DNA of 6,885 nt, from assembly GCA_002427475.1 (NCBI GenBank), contig DIRG01000036.1, positions 8,330-15,214 on the forward strand, given 5' to 3'. The notes beneath the pieces are model-generated. The model was not told the origin of the DNA, did not search any database, and saw nothing but the letters and a program-made list of their open reading frames with translations. Of the stretch, positions 5,857 through 6,885 are shown one piece after another. Origin of the DNA: Mageeibacillus sp. UBA5442 (GTDB lineage: Bacteria > Bacillota > Clostridia > Saccharofermentanales > DTU023). How positions within the stretch are numbered: position 1 is the stretch's first letter; the number at the start of each line of letters is the position of its first letter. The translations under genes were made by a program, and so were the position numbers.

Positions 5857-6885
5857 CTATCTCTTACGCCCTGCCAAGAGGCCGCGAACCATAATTAGGC
5901 GGTCGCGCATACGAGCTGCCTCTTCAAATTCAAGTTCCGCTGCAAATTCTTTCATCGCTTTTTGCAGATTCTTCTCTAGGCGACGCAAATCTTCTCTCTC
6001 GTAGCGTGAGATCTGCTCTTCAAAGCTTTCTTGATCCTCTATGAGATCTGCGTCCTCTTCCCCGACTAGCGCCACCACTGTATCGTGCAACTCATAGATA
6101 TCTTTCTTAATTGTCTGGGGAATAATATTATGTTTTTCATTGTATGCGGTTTGGATTTCGCGGCGGCGATTCGTTTCACTAATTGCCTGCTCCATCGACT
6201 TCGTCACCGTATCCGCATAGAGCACCACCTGTCCATTCACATTGCGCGCGGCACGGCCAATGATCTGTATCAGTGAGGTCGTAGAGCGCAGGAAGCCTTC
6301 GCGGTCGGCATCAAGAATGGCGATTAGAGAAACCTCGGGCAAGTCCAAACCTTCACGTAAAAGGTTTATGCCGACAAGGACATCGAATTTGCCGCGGCGT
6401 AGCCTTTTTAATATATTTAGCCTTTCTACTGTCACAATATCCGAATGTAGATATTCGACAGCGAGGCCTTCCTCTTTCAAGAAGTCCGTCATATCCTCCG
6501 CCATGCGCTTGGTCAACGTAAGCACCAGACTGCGCTCGCCGGCAGCATTTGTCGCCCGGATGCGATCGACTAAATCATCTATCTGTCCATCTATGGGGTG
6601 AATGACTATTTCAGGATCGACCAATCCGGTGGGACGGATGACCTGTTCGACCACTTGCTTCGCGTGTTCAGCCTCATAGCGAGATGGGGTTGCGCTAACA
6701 AAGATACTTTGTCCCATGCGCTCCTCGAATTCCTCGAATCTCAGCGGACGGTTATCAAAGGCTGACGGTAGACGAAAGCCGTAATCTACCAGTGATTCTT
6801 TCCGCGAACGGTCGCCATGATACATGGCTCCGATCTGCGGAACGGTCACATGTGATTCGTCGATAAAAAGCAGATAATCTTTAGG
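5857..6885 (-). CDS. uvrB: Excinuclease ABC subunit B (UvrB), C-terminal half (runs off right edge)
   Basis: UvrB is the damage-verifying helicase-like subunit of nucleotide excision repair; UvrA loads it and it recruits UvrC. The window holds the last 342 residues of a protein normally about 660 long. The reading frame is open to the edge, so the true start lies outside; a GTG at 6849 is an internal valine. In order: FIDESHVTVPQIGAMYHGDR with the Walker B DESH box at fragment residues 9-12; the UvrB-typical GDRSRKESLVDYGFRLPSA and RPTGLVDPE; helicase motif IV around LTLTKRMAED; motif V GINLLREGLDLPE; motif VI QIIGRAARN; YNEKHNIIPQTI; and a C-terminal UVR domain over roughly the last 40 residues (LEFEEAARMRDRL), which contacts UvrC. 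Motif VI has isoleucine where UvrB usually has threonine (QTIGRAARN). The usual Bacillota partner uvrA does not follow; the phosphomutase gene does. Identity is not in doubt. Confidence 0.98.
   Translation of the reverse strand, partial: PKDYLLFIDESHVTVPQIGAMYHGDRSRKESLVDYGFRLPSAFDNRPLRFEEFEERMGQSIFVSATPSRYEAEHAKQVVEQVIRPTGLVDPEIVIHPIDGQIDDLVDRIRATNAAGERSLVLTLTKRMAEDMTDFLKEEGLAVEYLHSDIVTVERLNILKRLRRGKFDVLVGINLLREGLDLPEVSLIAILDADREGFLRSTTSLIQIIGRAARNVNGQVVLYADTVTKSMEQAISETNRRREIQTAYNEKHNIIPQTIKKDIYELHDTVVALVGEEDADLIEDQESFEEQISRYEREDLRRLEKNLQKAMKEFAAELEFEEAARMRDRLIMVRGLLAGRKR

Noticed and set aside
6847..6849. GTG as the start of uvrB
   Set aside because: The frame stays open to the right edge and encodes the conserved UvrB segment with the DESH box just before it, so the GTG is an internal valine codon.

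Overview
The window carries four protein genes, all read from the minus strand in the order uvrB (C-terminal half, running off the right edge), a PgcA-type phosphoglucomutase/phosphomutase, dnaE (complete DNA polymerase III alpha subunit) and pfkA (first 34 codons, running off the left edge). No RNA gene, mobile element, CRISPR array or long repeat was seen, and no non-coding stretch exceeds about 125 bases.

The likely source is a low-to-medium GC member of the Bacillota, most probably a clostridial lineage. The reasons are dnaE followed directly by pfkA, a common arrangement in that phylum; a phosphomutase of the length and motif pattern of Bacillus PgcA; strong purine-rich Shine-Dalgarno sites in front of two genes; and a DnaE with an apparently intact metal-binding PHP domain. 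No rank below class can be assigned from the sequence alone.

Layout on the transcribed strand, right to left: UvrB (nucleotide excision repair helicase) ends at 5857. A 124-bp AT-rich gap follows, holding a dyad, a weak promoter candidate and the ribosome site of the mutase gene. The mutase gene (5732 to 3972) is followed after only 6 bp, in the same reading frame, by dnaE (3965 to 180). A 75-bp gap with a good ribosome site leads to pfkA (start at 104). The mutase and dnaE are almost certainly co-transcribed and probably translationally coupled; pfkA is probably in the same transcript, since no terminator was found between dnaE and pfkA.

Functionally, the cluster mixes genome maintenance (UvrB, DnaE) with hexose-phosphate metabolism (phosphomutase at the glucose-6-P/glucose-1-P branch, phosphofructokinase at the committed step of glycolysis). 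All four genes belong to known housekeeping families. I do not see an undescribed system. The points worth a second look are details: a long proline-rich linker in DnaE, the coupling signals at the mutase/dnaE junction, an atypical residue in UvrB helicase motif VI, the dyad upstream of the mutase gene, and the gene order itself.
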